DNA from: Deltaproteobacteria bacterium
GTDB lineage: Bacteria; Desulfobacterota; Syntrophia; Syntrophales; Smithellaceae
Assembly (NCBI GenBank): GCA_019136325.1
Contig: JAGVUJ010000040.1
Location: 1-13,617 of the forward strand
DNA length: 13,617 nucleotides
Direction: 5' to 3'
A program made the translations under genes and the position numbers. Shown here piece after piece: positions 1-7,907 of this stretch (within the stretch, counting starts at the first letter, position 1; each line of letters begins with the position of its first letter). The notes below the pieces were generated by a model. The model did not search any database and was not told the origin of the DNA. It saw nothing but the letters and a program-made list of their open reading frames with translations.

Positions 1-20
1 TCGTTGGATTGAGAGAGCGT

Positions 21-1664
21 ATGTCTTGGGTTGAACTGCGAATAGTGCTCACGATCTTCATCATGTTAATTGTCCCTGGTTGGGCTATCCTCTCCGTAAC
101 CAACCTTTGGCGGCGATTTGAAGCGATCGAACGCTGGATTCTTGCTGTCGGGCTGAGCATCGCGTTCTATCCTTGCCTCTACTACCTCACTCGGGCACTT
201 ATCCCTTCATTGCGACTGGGATTGAACAAACTTATCATACTGCTGGTGTTATTCTTTGCACTCACCGTTTGGCTCTTGAGGAAGAACTGGCGCGAACAAT
301 TCAAACTGGGCAAGATTACAGGTCCTTTTCTGTTCATCCTTGCGCTTACGCTTCTGACCCGCATTTGGCTGGCGCACAATTATCCCTACCCTGCCTGGAC
401 CGACTCCCTGCACCACATTCTGATCACAGACCTGGTCGCCACAACCGGAAAGCTCCCGTTCAATCTTCAACCCTACGCGCCGACCACTTTGGATCAGTAT
501 CACTTGGGGCTTTACGCGCTCACCGGCAGCCTGCAGGTGCTTGCCGAAATTCCCGCCCATCAAGCTCTGATCTGGATGTCACAGGCGATCAATGGTTTAT
601 GCGGGTTGGGGGTCTTCCTTTTCTTGTATAAAAAAGTGTCCCCACTGGCAGCTTTGGCTGGCTTGGCAGTTGTGGGTCTGTTCAGTTTTCAGCCAGCTCT
701 GTATTTTAGCTGGGGCAGGTTCACGCAATCCTCTTCCCAAACCATCTTGTTAATCGCAGCCTTTGCCACTTGGGAAGCAATTCGGGCGTGGAAAGACGAT
801 TGGAATGAAAGTCGTATCTTAACGCTTGCCCTGACTGGAATCTCCGCGCTGTTGATTGCCGGCGTATTTCTTTTACATTTCCGAGCGGCGGGCTTCCTGC
901 TCCCCCTGATTATCATCATCTGTGTTTATGAGTTTGCTACAGCGATTATTGCCAAAAAACATGCGATCAGAACAGTGATAGGCATCTTTGCCATTGCTGT
1001 TGTCAGTATTGTCTTGATCCTGCCAGCCCTGGTTCCTGCGATGGATTTTTACGTCGATCGACGGTCCACACAGGCTGAATCCGTAGATTCCGGCACATCA
1101 GGTGGGGTGGCTGAGAACGACTATTTTGCCAATTACAATGCCAACTCTCTTTACGCCATTGGAGCAAAGAAGTGGATGATCGGAATAACCCTGGCGGGAA
1201 TTATTGTCGGACTGCTCAGAAAGAACCGGGTTGTCGTCCTAGTCATGCTCGCCTGGATCCTTGCGCTGTTTGGCATTGGACTGCTTTATAAGCTGAACAT
1301 TCCGCTGCTGGCTTTCACGAACATGACCGGCATGATGATCATGCTCTACCTGCCAATTGGTGTGATCGTGGGTGTCCTTGCGGAAGATCTTTGGCAGCTA
1401 TTCTCACTGGAGAAACACCAAAATTGGGGGGTTGGGCTTCAATGGGTCGTGTTGTTCCTGGCAGTGGTTGCCGCAATTTACCGGCTTGGCGAAGTTCAGA
1501 CCTACCGACAGTTCATGACGGCTGCAGACGAGAAAGCCATGGACTGGATCGAGAACAACACTCCGAAGGATTCCATTTTTGCTGTCCACACCTACTATTG
1601 GCTGCCCGACTCGCCCCATGGCTCCGATACTATGCCGATCGGGAAACCACCACCAGCACGATGA
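21..1664 (+). CDS. GT-C-like multi-spanning membrane protein, N-terminal part (frameshifted)
   Basis: This is an integral membrane protein of unknown exact function. About ten or more hydrophobic helices fill residues 5-480 (counted from ATG 21). The first large non-cytoplasmic loop carries an Asp and a His pair (D128, H131-H132) and a YHLG motif (160-163). That layout resembles GT-C fold, lipid-linked-sugar-dependent glycosyltransferases and the DUF6541-like membrane families, which fits the glycosyltransferase neighbours. ATG 21 is preferred over TTG 9: a GAGAG ribosome-site-like stretch lies just before it, and a TGA at 10-12 in another frame may end an upstream gene. The frame is nevertheless open to the left edge. 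After the HGSD residues ending at 1628 the frame becomes implausible and stops at 1662-1664. The natural C-terminus continues in another frame to 1903. The gene is therefore either a recent pseudogene, a split gene or a sequence error. Family assignment is moderate; membrane topology is clear. Confidence 0.7.
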   Translation: MSWVELRIVLTIFIMLIVPGWAILSVTNLWRRFEAIERWILAVGLSIAFYPCLYYLTRALIPSLRLGLNKLIILLVLFFALTVWLLRKNWREQFKLGKITGPFLFILALTLLTRIWLAHNYPYPAWTDSLHHILITDLVATTGKLPFNLQPYAPTTLDQYHLGLYALTGSLQVLAEIPAHQALIWMSQAINGLCGLGVFLFLYKKVSPLAALAGLAVVGLFSFQPALYFSWGRFTQSSSQTILLIAAFATWEAIRAWKDDWNESRILTLALTGISALLIAGVFLLHFRAAGFLLPLIIIICVYEFATAIIAKKHAIRTVIGIFAIAVVSIVLILPALVPAMDFYVDRRSTQAESVDSGTSGGVAENDYFANYNANSLYAIGAKKWMIGITLAGIIVGLLRKNRVVVLVMLAWILALFGIGLLYKLNIPLLAFTNMTGMMIMLYLPIGVIVGVLAEDLWQLFSLEKHQNWGVGLQWVVLFLAVVAAIYRLGEVQTYRQFMTAADEKAMDWIENNTPKDSIFAVHTYYWLPDSPHGSDTMPIGKPPPAR

Positions 1665-1903
1665 TCTCAAGCCTGGGTCCCGGCTACGAAGAGGTCATGA
1701 CCGAATCGGAAGCGGTGATGAGCCTTTATTCAACCTCCCCTGACATTGGCGCCCTGTGTAAACTTGGCGTTGATTACCTCTACGATGGTGCGAAGAACCC
1801 CTTTGACGGAAGCCAGTTCAATATTTCCGCGATCCAGCAGGCTGAAGGCGTTCAGACCATCTACCAGGATGGCGGCGTTTCGATCTACAAATTATGTGAT
1901 TGA
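1661..1903 (+). pseudogene. C-terminal fragment of the frameshifted membrane protein
   Basis: This frame continues the preceding gene. Reading it from about 1628 gives YYADRETTT followed by a soluble domain of about 90 residues ending at TGA 1901-1903, with no internal stop. Joined to the upstream part it would make a protein of about 626 residues: membrane region, then extracytoplasmic C-terminal domain. The break lies between HGSD and YYADR. From memory, relatives carry a short aromatic segment between these two motifs, so a small deletion of 3n+1 bases (for example 19) is the simplest explanation; this is recall, not an alignment. If translated separately, ATG 1661-1663 overlaps the TGA (1662-1664) of the upstream frame as ATGA, a classic coupling arrangement. 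The absence of other damage argues for a recent mutation or an assembly error. Confidence 0.6.
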
Positions 1904-1922
1904 AAAGGCGTTGGGGTAAGGC

Positions 1923-3086
1923 GTGAATATTTGCATCGTGACCCAACAGTACAAAAACGTGATCAGCGGTGTTGGGCTGCATGCCAATAATCTCACCAAG
2001 GCGTTAATGGATGCAGGCCACACCATCACCCTGCTGCTGCCCGAAGACCAGGCTCCGCAAATTGCTTTGCCAAACCTAAAGGTTGTGACCGTCAAAAAGC
2101 CCCGCTTCAGCCAAAGCCAGGCGAGATGGATTTCATTGAGTTTTTCGTTCAATGCTGCTTTGAGGAAACAGGAGAAGCTTCAAAGTTTTGACCTGATCCA
2201 CTTCACTGATGCCCGTGAATCCTTTTTTTGTTTACCGCGCGCTCCGATGATCGGGCATGTGAACGACACCTATTCCGCCGAACTTAAGACCCCCTCTGAA
2301 TACAGGAAAAATTACCCGGATTGGGCGATGCGCTGGCTGTATTACAGCGCGGTGCACTTCCTCGAGTCACGCAAACTGCACCGTTTGAAACTGATCGTGG
2401 CGAACAGCCACTATACAGCCCAAACGATCATCAAAGCCTACCCTAATACCGCCTCCAAAGTCAGGCAATGTTACAAAAGCGTGGATGTTGGCAGATACCA
2501 AAATGTTCGAGCGAACCGGGAGGTGTCTCCACCTGACCCGGACAAACCAGTGATCTTATTCGTCGGTAGTAACATGCACCGCAAGGGCGTGCCCGACTTG
2601 ATCAAAGCGGCCCCTGGCGTGTTAACGGATCATCCGCAGGCAAAGTTTGTTATTGTAGGCAATGACAAATCAGTGGACCGATTGAAGGCGCTTTGCGCCG
2701 AACTCGGGGTCAGTCAAAACGTCGAGTTTGCGGGATGGAAGTCGCAGGAGCACCTGCTTGGATATTATCAGCGGGCAACCGTATTTGCAATGCCATCTCT
2801 GACTGAAGCGCTGGGTGTAACCTTCCTCGAAGCCATGGCTGCCGGCGTACCTGTGATCGGAACAAATGTCGGGGGAATCCCTGAGATCATCCAGGACGGT
2901 TTCAACGGCCTGCTTGTGCCCATGGAATCGCCCGATTCCATAAGCCGAGCGATCAACCGCTTGCTGGCAGATGAATCGCTGCGCAAGCAATTCACACAGA
3001 ACGCGCGCGCCACACTGAACAGGTTTGATGTACCCGGGATGATGGAGTGTACTTTCAGGCTGTATCGTGAAGTGGTTGAGAACTAA
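1923..3086 (+). CDS. Glycosyltransferase family 4 (GT-B fold)
   Basis: This is a cytoplasmic or membrane-associated retaining glycosyltransferase that would move a sugar from a nucleotide-sugar donor to a growing glycan or lipid-linked acceptor. The 387 residues match the usual GT4 length. The N-terminal acceptor domain starts with a beta strand and a Gly-rich loop (ISGVGLH, 14-20). The C-terminal donor domain starts with ILFVGSNMHRKG (211-222). The donor-binding EX7E signature is intact: E295 and E303 within TEALGVTFLEAMAAGVPVIG, followed by GGIPEII and a GFNGLLVP segment. The start is GTG 1923, preceded by GGGGTAAGG (1912-1920). The gene follows the broken membrane gene by 19 bp and probably shares its transcript. 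It ends only 4 bp from the stop of the converging minus-strand glycosyltransferase. The sugar and acceptor cannot be told from sequence. Confidence 0.92.
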   Translation: MNICIVTQQYKNVISGVGLHANNLTKALMDAGHTITLLLPEDQAPQIALPNLKVVTVKKPRFSQSQARWISLSFSFNAALRKQEKLQSFDLIHFTDARESFFCLPRAPMIGHVNDTYSAELKTPSEYRKNYPDWAMRWLYYSAVHFLESRKLHRLKLIVANSHYTAQTIIKAYPNTASKVRQCYKSVDVGRYQNVRANREVSPPDPDKPVILFVGSNMHRKGVPDLIKAAPGVLTDHPQAKFVIVGNDKSVDRLKALCAELGVSQNVEFAGWKSQEHLLGYYQRATVFAMPSLTEALGVTFLEAMAAGVPVIGTNVGGIPEIIQDGFNGLLVPMESPDSISRAINRLLADESLRKQFTQNARATLNRFDVPGMMECTFRLYREVVEN

Positions 3087-3090
3087 AAAA

Positions 3091-4185
3091 TCAGCCTTGG
3101 GGCTTCAGAGCGTCAAGAATGCTTTCCTGAACGATTGACTTCAACAATTTGCTCGAAGCCGCTTCCTGGTAGGTTTTTAGTGCTCCACCTGCGATCCGGT
3201 TCCTTAATTCGCGATCCTGGATAAGCGTGCTGATCGCATCAGCTAACGCCCTGGGGTTGTTCATTTCGCAGAACCAGCAATCAACCCCATGTGTCAACAA
3301 CTCACGGTTGGCGGTGTTGTCTCCCATGATGACGGGTTTGCCCATCGCGATCATCTGGAAGGCCTTACCCGGAATCACCCGGCAGGCTTTGGCGCTGGCT
3401 CCGAAATGCCCGCCAAGGCAGATGAGAGAATTCTGGATCTCCTTGGGAAGCCGGTCAATCGATACTGGCGCAGCCAGTTCCACATTTCTTAGCTGATTTT
3501 CCTGGACATACTTCTGGATCTTTTTGTAGTCGATCCCCTCGCCAATGATCCTGAATTTGATCGTCGGATCAGCCTGGAGCAATTCGGCCGCCTGTACCAC
3601 CACATCCACTCCGTGCAAAGGCAGGTAAGAGCAGTAATATAGCACCGTATGGCTCTCAGGATTTTCGGGCAGGGGATGGAATAGCTCCTCATCGCAACCA
3701 ACGAAAACCCGCTTCATTTTTGACAAAGATATTCCAAAAGTTTCATGGAAGTATTCGGCATGCGCCAGCGTATCCACAAGGATCAGCTTTGCCCGCTGGC
3801 TGCTTTGCTTATCCAACCAGAAAAGGAATTTGGAAAGCAGCGACTTCCTGGTTGTAATCTGGCGGTCTTCCACCAGCGTGTCATACGCCGAGACGAACAT
3901 GTCCATGATGATTGGTTTCCTGGTGAATGGGGTGATCATTTGGGTTAGCAACTGTCCAAAAAAGCCGATGAAGACAAAATCGAAGTCGCGTTTTATCAAC
4001 CTTGGGATCAGTTGCAGGAAGCTGCGCACGCTCTGGCGGAGGATCGGACGGATGCCGCCTTTGTATACATTCGAGCCTTGTGAGCCAATCACTGTTGTTT
4101 GGCTGACGCCCTGGATCGCAGAAAGCATCAGTGCGTTCCTGGGATAATTCACTTCTCTGCCAGCTAAAAAAATCGACTTTAACAT
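3091..4185 (-). CDS. Glycosyltransferase, GT4-like (variant EX7E motif)
   Basis: This is a 364-residue GT-B type glycosyltransferase predicted to add a sugar during glycan or glycolipid assembly. The second domain begins at VLYYCSYLPLHGVDVVVQAA (181-200), the usual strand-turn-helix of Glycos_transf_1 proteins. FRIIGEG follows (211-217), and then the donor-site region RVIPGKAFQMIAMGKPVI (269-286). In that region the two Glu residues of the standard EX7E signature are not in place: Lys-274 and Gln-277 stand near the expected second site. Subfamilies with IPxK instead of the first Glu exist, so activity is still likely. ATG at 4183-4185 has a good ribosome site, AAAGGG about 6 bases upstream on the minus strand. 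The gene runs against its neighbours and diverges from the GT2 gene across an intergenic region with a palindromic -10 element. Confidence 0.88.
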   Translation of the reverse strand: MLKSIFLAGREVNYPRNALMLSAIQGVSQTTVIGSQGSNVYKGGIRPILRQSVRSFLQLIPRLIKRDFDFVFIGFFGQLLTQMITPFTRKPIIMDMFVSAYDTLVEDRQITTRKSLLSKFLFWLDKQSSQRAKLILVDTLAHAEYFHETFGISLSKMKRVFVGCDEELFHPLPENPESHTVLYYCSYLPLHGVDVVVQAAELLQADPTIKFRIIGEGIDYKKIQKYVQENQLRNVELAAPVSIDRLPKEIQNSLICLGGHFGASAKACRVIPGKAFQMIAMGKPVIMGDNTANRELLTHGVDCWFCEMNNPRALADAISTLIQDRELRNRIAGGALKTYQEAASSKLLKSIVQESILDALKPQG

Positions 4186-4217
4186 CTGCCCTTTCAGGTG
4201 AATAATTTCTGCGAGGT

Positions 4218-4246
4218 TTGGTTCTATCTTCGACTGAGATTATAAT
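4218..4246 (+). promoter_or_regulatory. Promoter of the GT2 operon; shared palindromic -10
   Basis: A perfect TATAAT (4241-4246) lies 17 bp after TTGGTT (4218-4223; only the TTG matches consensus). The -10 sits in a 12-bp perfect palindrome, AGATTATAATCT (4237-4248), so the minus strand also reads TATAAT over 4239-4244, pointing to the minus-strand glycosyltransferase. Its best -35 on that side, TTTCAA (4261-4266, 16-bp spacer), is weak. Plus-strand transcription would begin at about 4252-4254, at the ATG itself. Confidence 0.55.
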
Positions 4247-4253
4247 CTTGAAG

Positions 4254-5174
4254 ATGAATATTGAAACCCCGCTTGTTGTGGTTGTGATCGCCAATTGGAA
4301 TTTACGCGAAGATCTGCTTGAATGCCTTGGCTCATTATACGAAACCGATTACTCGCGCATGCACGTCATAGTTGTGGATAACAACTCAAGCGATGATTCT
4401 GTAGCTTCCGTTGAACAGCAATTTCCGCAAACACAGTTGATAAAGAGGAGTGAAAATGGAGGATATGCCGTCGCCCTCAATGACGGGATCCGGGCGGGCG
4501 CGATCCTGAACCCGGATTTCTACCTGATCCTCAACAACGACACGCTGATACCACCTGATACTATTGGCAAGTTGGTGGATACCATGCTTTCCGACCCGCG
4601 GATTGCCATCACCGCGCCGAAGATCATCTATCACGATCACCCGGAGAGGATCTTCAGCCTGGGTGATCACATCACCCCTTGGCTTCCGCTGCCGGTACGC
4701 GTCGGTAGAAAAGCGTTTGACCGACCGGCATATTCGAAAACACAGGAATTTGACTACCTTTTTGGCTGCGCCCTGTTGATGCGTGCGCAGAGCCTGAAGG
4801 AAGTCGGGCTCTTTGACACTTCGTTCTTCATGTATTATGAAGACTCAGACATCTGCCGGCGCATGCGGGACGCCGGTTGGAAAAACATTCGGGTTGGCTC
4901 GGCTCTCATTCGCCACAAAGCCTCGCTGAGCTCCAAACTGGTTCCGGAGCAAATGGTTTACCTGAGGGCTCGCAACCGTTCCTGGTTTTACCGCCGATAT
5001 CGCCACGGACCTCTTCCCGCGGCTACGTTTTTGGCGTTATTTTTTGGTTCCATAAAGACCATTCTGACTTACCTGTTCACAGGTAAGCGAACGCAAATCC
5101 GACCATACATCCATGGTGCGCTGGATGGCTTAAGACAGGCCGTTCCACCGTTAACTGGCACAAGTTGGGACTAA
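4254..5174 (+). CDS. Glycosyltransferase family 2 (GT-A fold), rhamnosyltransferase-like
   Basis: This is an inverting glycosyltransferase of 306 residues. N-terminal VVVVIANWN (8-16), VVDNNSSDDS (40-49) and ENGGYAVALNDGI (67-79) form the nucleotide-binding half. LILNNDT (91-97) supplies the DxD-like metal site. GLFDTSFFMYYEDSDICRR (185-203) holds the acceptor and catalytic ED pair, followed by the conserved His-221. This set is typical of the WcaA/rhamnosyltransferase-like GT2 group used in polysaccharide synthesis. A hydrophobic stretch at 254-275 could anchor the C-terminus to the membrane. ATG 4254 is chosen because the family homology begins right after it. An open in-frame extension to TTG 4218 overlaps the promoter and adds nothing recognisable. 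No Shine-Dalgarno precedes the ATG, and the -10 ends 7 bp before it, so a leaderless mRNA is possible. The next gene starts 8 bp after the stop. Confidence 0.92.
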   Translation: MNIETPLVVVVIANWNLREDLLECLGSLYETDYSRMHVIVVDNNSSDDSVASVEQQFPQTQLIKRSENGGYAVALNDGIRAGAILNPDFYLILNNDTLIPPDTIGKLVDTMLSDPRIAITAPKIIYHDHPERIFSLGDHITPWLPLPVRVGRKAFDRPAYSKTQEFDYLFGCALLMRAQSLKEVGLFDTSFFMYYEDSDICRRMRDAGWKNIRVGSALIRHKASLSSKLVPEQMVYLRARNRSWFYRRYRHGPLPAATFLALFFGSIKTILTYLFTGKRTQIRPYIHGALDGLRQAVPPLTGTSWD

Positions 5175-5182
5175 AGGCGAAC

Positions 5183-6976
5183 ATGGAATTCTTCCTGGCT
5201 GAGTTCAATTTTGAAGAAGGTAACATTGAAAGATGCACTAATCCGGGGTGCGAGTCGCTGGCGCTGCCTGGAGCGACCGTTAACTGGAAGTCGGCCTCAC
5301 CATTGGTCAGCCTGCACAGGCAATCTGATTGGATCGTTTTCCTGTGGGGCTCAGCCAGGCACAAAAAAGATGGGATTGCCGGTCATGACGTGGCGCGCGA
5401 GATGGCAGCGACCCTGGCTGAGGGCGGAAGCTTGCGTACATATTTACGAAATCTTGAGGGCGGATTTGACGTTATAGCCTGGAATGAAAAAGAAGACAGG
5501 TTGCTGTTCGCCACCGATCCATTCGGGATGACCAAACTCTATTTCGGAGGAGACCACGGCAAAATTGTGATCTCTTCGCACGCGCATCTTGTTGCAAAAA
5601 GGCTTGGCAACCTTGGAGTTTCGGGCGATGGGATTTCCCTTTTGTTCTCGATGAAAGGTATACCAGCCCCCTATACAGTCTTTGAAGCTGTGTCAGTGCT
5701 CAAACCAGCCGAACTCGTGTGCGTTACCAAGAATGGAAAAAAGAGCGAGGAATACTGGCCCATTATTGAAAGCGTAAAACCCTTCCGGGGCTCGCTCGAA
5801 GATGCTCAGGATGAATTGCAGACACTGCTTGAACAGAGCTTAATGAGAATAAATGCCGGCAGTCAGGCGCCGCTCGGACTTGCCTTGAGCAGTGGGGTGG
5901 ATTCGGCCATTATCGCGGCATTATTGGTGCGGGGAGGCATACCAGCTCGGGGTCTCACGGTTGGTTATAACCCCACAACCCGATACGACGAGACGGAAGC
6001 CGCCTCGGAGAACGCGCGGCTGATCGGGCTCCCGATCGAATTGCTCAGGGTTTCTGATGAAGATATCGCAGGGATAATGGATATAGCAACCCAATCTCTG
6101 CCGGAACCGCTTGGGGATGCAACCGTGCTCCCCCAGTTGTTGATGACATTAGCTGGCAAGGGGAAGGTCACCTCGATCATCGATGGCACCGGAGCGGATA
6201 ACATTTTTGGCGGAATGCAGAAATTTGCGGCTGAGCGATATGCCAGGAAATATCTCAGAATTCCCAAGTTCCTGCGGGTGGGTGTGGTCAGACCCTTGCT
6301 AAACGCACTCCCCTCCTCAAGAAAATCGGCTCTCACCGACCGGGTGCGAAAAATGCAGAAATTCATTTATGGGGTTGAATTGCCTGAGAATGACCAGAAG
6401 GTCTACTGGTCAAGGTTTATGTCTCGGGAAGCGGTGGATCGAATGATCAACCCCTCTTTGTCACCCAATGGACACCTTGCTGATCAAATCCTGCTTGGGA
6501 TTCGGGCTGAAGTTCCTGCCACGTTAGACGACTTCTTCACTTCAACTTACGCGAGCATCAGGGGCACCATGCCCACCCATGCCACACAGAAACTTTCAGC
6601 CTTGCAGTATGCCTCTGGGATGATTTATCACACGCCTTTCATGACACCGGGATTGATTGAATTTGCCTTAAGCCTTCCGGTAGCTTTCAAACTTTCTGGA
6701 AGCGAAAATAAGATTGTTTTGCGCAAAACCGCCTCCAGGATCCTGCCTGCCGAGTGCACAACCCGTAAGAAGGCCACTTTCTCACCTCCGATCAGCCGCT
6801 GGCTGTTGGGAGTGTGGAAAACGGAATTCATGGACCTGCTGAAAGGCAATGCGTTTTTCAATACTGAAGTCATTGAGAAAATGATTAACGAGCAGGCTTC
6901 GGGGTGGGCGGATACGCAATGGGAACTCTGGCTGGTCTTTATCTTTCTTAAGTGGATTGAGGAAGCAACTCGATGA
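5183..6976 (+). CDS. Asparagine synthase-like amidotransferase without glutaminase cysteine
   Basis: The protein has 597 residues, close to AsnB-type length. The N-terminal third resembles a class II glutamine amidotransferase (FDVIAWNEKEDRLLFATDPFG, split over 95-115, then KLYF), but residue 2 is Glu where the catalytic Cys should be, so it should not hydrolyse glutamine. The synthetase domain is complete in outline: PP-loop LSSGVDS (235-241), YDETEAASENARLIG (268-282), DGTGADNIFGG (334-344), HTPFMTPGLIEFALSLP (483-499) and a late LPAECTTRKKATFSPP (521-536). In the 334-344 loop, Thr-335 and Asn-340 occupy positions that in classical AsnB proteins are acidic; one of them, as I recall, is the general base. 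ATP-dependent activation of a carboxylate is likely, with ammonia or another amine as acceptor. In glycan clusters such proteins are known to amidate uronic acids. ATG 5183 follows AAAGG (5174-5178); the TTG at 5165 overlaps the upstream gene. The stop overlaps the next start as ATGA. Confidence 0.85.
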   Translation: MEFFLAEFNFEEGNIERCTNPGCESLALPGATVNWKSASPLVSLHRQSDWIVFLWGSARHKKDGIAGHDVAREMAATLAEGGSLRTYLRNLEGGFDVIAWNEKEDRLLFATDPFGMTKLYFGGDHGKIVISSHAHLVAKRLGNLGVSGDGISLLFSMKGIPAPYTVFEAVSVLKPAELVCVTKNGKKSEEYWPIIESVKPFRGSLEDAQDELQTLLEQSLMRINAGSQAPLGLALSSGVDSAIIAALLVRGGIPARGLTVGYNPTTRYDETEAASENARLIGLPIELLRVSDEDIAGIMDIATQSLPEPLGDATVLPQLLMTLAGKGKVTSIIDGTGADNIFGGMQKFAAERYARKYLRIPKFLRVGVVRPLLNALPSSRKSALTDRVRKMQKFIYGVELPENDQKVYWSRFMSREAVDRMINPSLSPNGHLADQILLGIRAEVPATLDDFFTSTYASIRGTMPTHATQKLSALQYASGMIYHTPFMTPGLIEFALSLPVAFKLSGSENKIVLRKTASRILPAECTTRKKATFSPPISRWLLGVWKTEFMDLLKGNAFFNTEVIEKMINEQASGWADTQWELWLVFIFLKWIEEATR

Positions 6977-7896
6977 ACGCTTTGGCAACCAGCCCATGCA
7001 ATTTTTGTAGTCATCGGCAGGTTGAACCATTCCTGGCGCTTTCAGACCTCAGGCTGAACCTTAAGGGTTCATGGAATTTGGTGAGGTGTGAAAATTGTGG
7101 TCTATTGTTTCTCGACCCGCAACCAGGCTGGGAGGAACTCTCCGCGCACTATCCCAAGGAATATCATGCCTACCTGCGCAAAGACTCAAAAATGACTTCC
7201 ATTCTTCGCGGTTTTGGGCTTCGAAACCGGGTGAAGTCCGTTATATGCAAGGCAAGCACTCAGAAGGGCACACTCCTGGATGTCGGCTGCGCAACTGGCG
7301 ATTTCCTTTTTGCTTTTCAGGCTTTATCCGGCTGGGATGTAACTGGGCAGGAAATCGTCCCGGAAGCCGCGGCTGCAGCCAGGGCAAAAGGGCTAACGAT
7401 TATTGAAAAAAATCTGGAAGACGCCAACCTGTCTGATGGCAGTCTTGACGTGATCACGCTTTGGGATGTGTTGGAACACATGCCAAACCCTGCCGGAACC
7501 CTTCAGATTTGCTATGCCCTGCTGAAACCGGGGGGAATGCTGGTGCTCAAGTGCCCCGATCCGGCGGGCCGGGAAGCTTCAATGTTCCGGGAGAGTTGGA
7601 TTGGATATGAAGCGCCTCAACATCTTTTTGGCTTTCCCAAACCTGTCCTGCTGAACAAACTCAAAGAGACTGGCTTTGGTCCGACTCAAACCGGGCAAAC
7701 AGGAAGTGACTACCTCGCTTTTTTTGTTAGTTTTGGTCACTGGTTGAACAGGCGCGGACGCATACACTTGAGTAAGTTTATAATAAGTGCGACACACAAA
7801 CCGTTAGGCCGAATAATCGCCGGAATTTTGGCAAGACCCATTCGCTGGCTTGGGATCAGGTCCTCCTGCACTTATTATTGTCAGAAACCACGTTAA
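6973..7896 (+). CDS. Class I SAM-dependent methyltransferase with N-terminal Cys4 cluster
   Basis: This is a cytoplasmic methyltransferase of 307 residues. C9-x2-C12 and C39-x2-C42 form a probable zinc ribbon at the N-terminus. The Rossmann domain starts with the SAM-binding motif LLDVGCATGDFL (101-112), then VTGQEIVPEA (123-132), ITLWDVLEHMPNP (161-173) and LLKPGGMLVLKCPDP (183-197). A later YEAPQHLFGFPKP (212-224) matches the HL-F segment common in glycan-cluster members of the Methyltransf_23 group. The final 60 residues contain a hydrophobic stretch (about 285-298) that may lie on the membrane. The start overlaps the stop of the asparagine-synthase-like gene (ATGA, 6973-6976), which implies coupled translation and a common pathway. 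The likely substrate is a sugar or lipid-linked glycan in surface-polysaccharide synthesis, but nothing in the sequence identifies it. Confidence 0.88.
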   Translation: MNALATSPCNFCSHRQVEPFLALSDLRLNLKGSWNLVRCENCGLLFLDPQPGWEELSAHYPKEYHAYLRKDSKMTSILRGFGLRNRVKSVICKASTQKGTLLDVGCATGDFLFAFQALSGWDVTGQEIVPEAAAAARAKGLTIIEKNLEDANLSDGSLDVITLWDVLEHMPNPAGTLQICYALLKPGGMLVLKCPDPAGREASMFRESWIGYEAPQHLFGFPKPVLLNKLKETGFGPTQTGQTGSDYLAFFVSFGHWLNRRGRIHLSKFIISATHKPLGRIIAGILARPIRWLGIRSSCTYYCQKPR

Positions 7897-7907
7897 AAGG
7901 AGCTTTA

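Noticed and set aside
173..631. 152-codon plus-strand frame inside the first membrane gene
   Set aside because: It lies wholly within a frame with clear transmembrane character; its Pro/His/Arg-rich product has no recognisable features.
3881..4294. Minus-strand 137-codon frame spanning the divergent promoter
   Set aside because: It covers the promoter and the starts of two well-supported glycosyltransferase genes; its composition is that of an off-frame shadow.
5165..5182. TTG 5165 as start of the asparagine-synthase-like gene
   Set aside because: It overlaps the upstream stop, lacks a ribosome site at the right distance and still does not supply a Cys nucleophile; ATG 5183 has AAAGG upstream.
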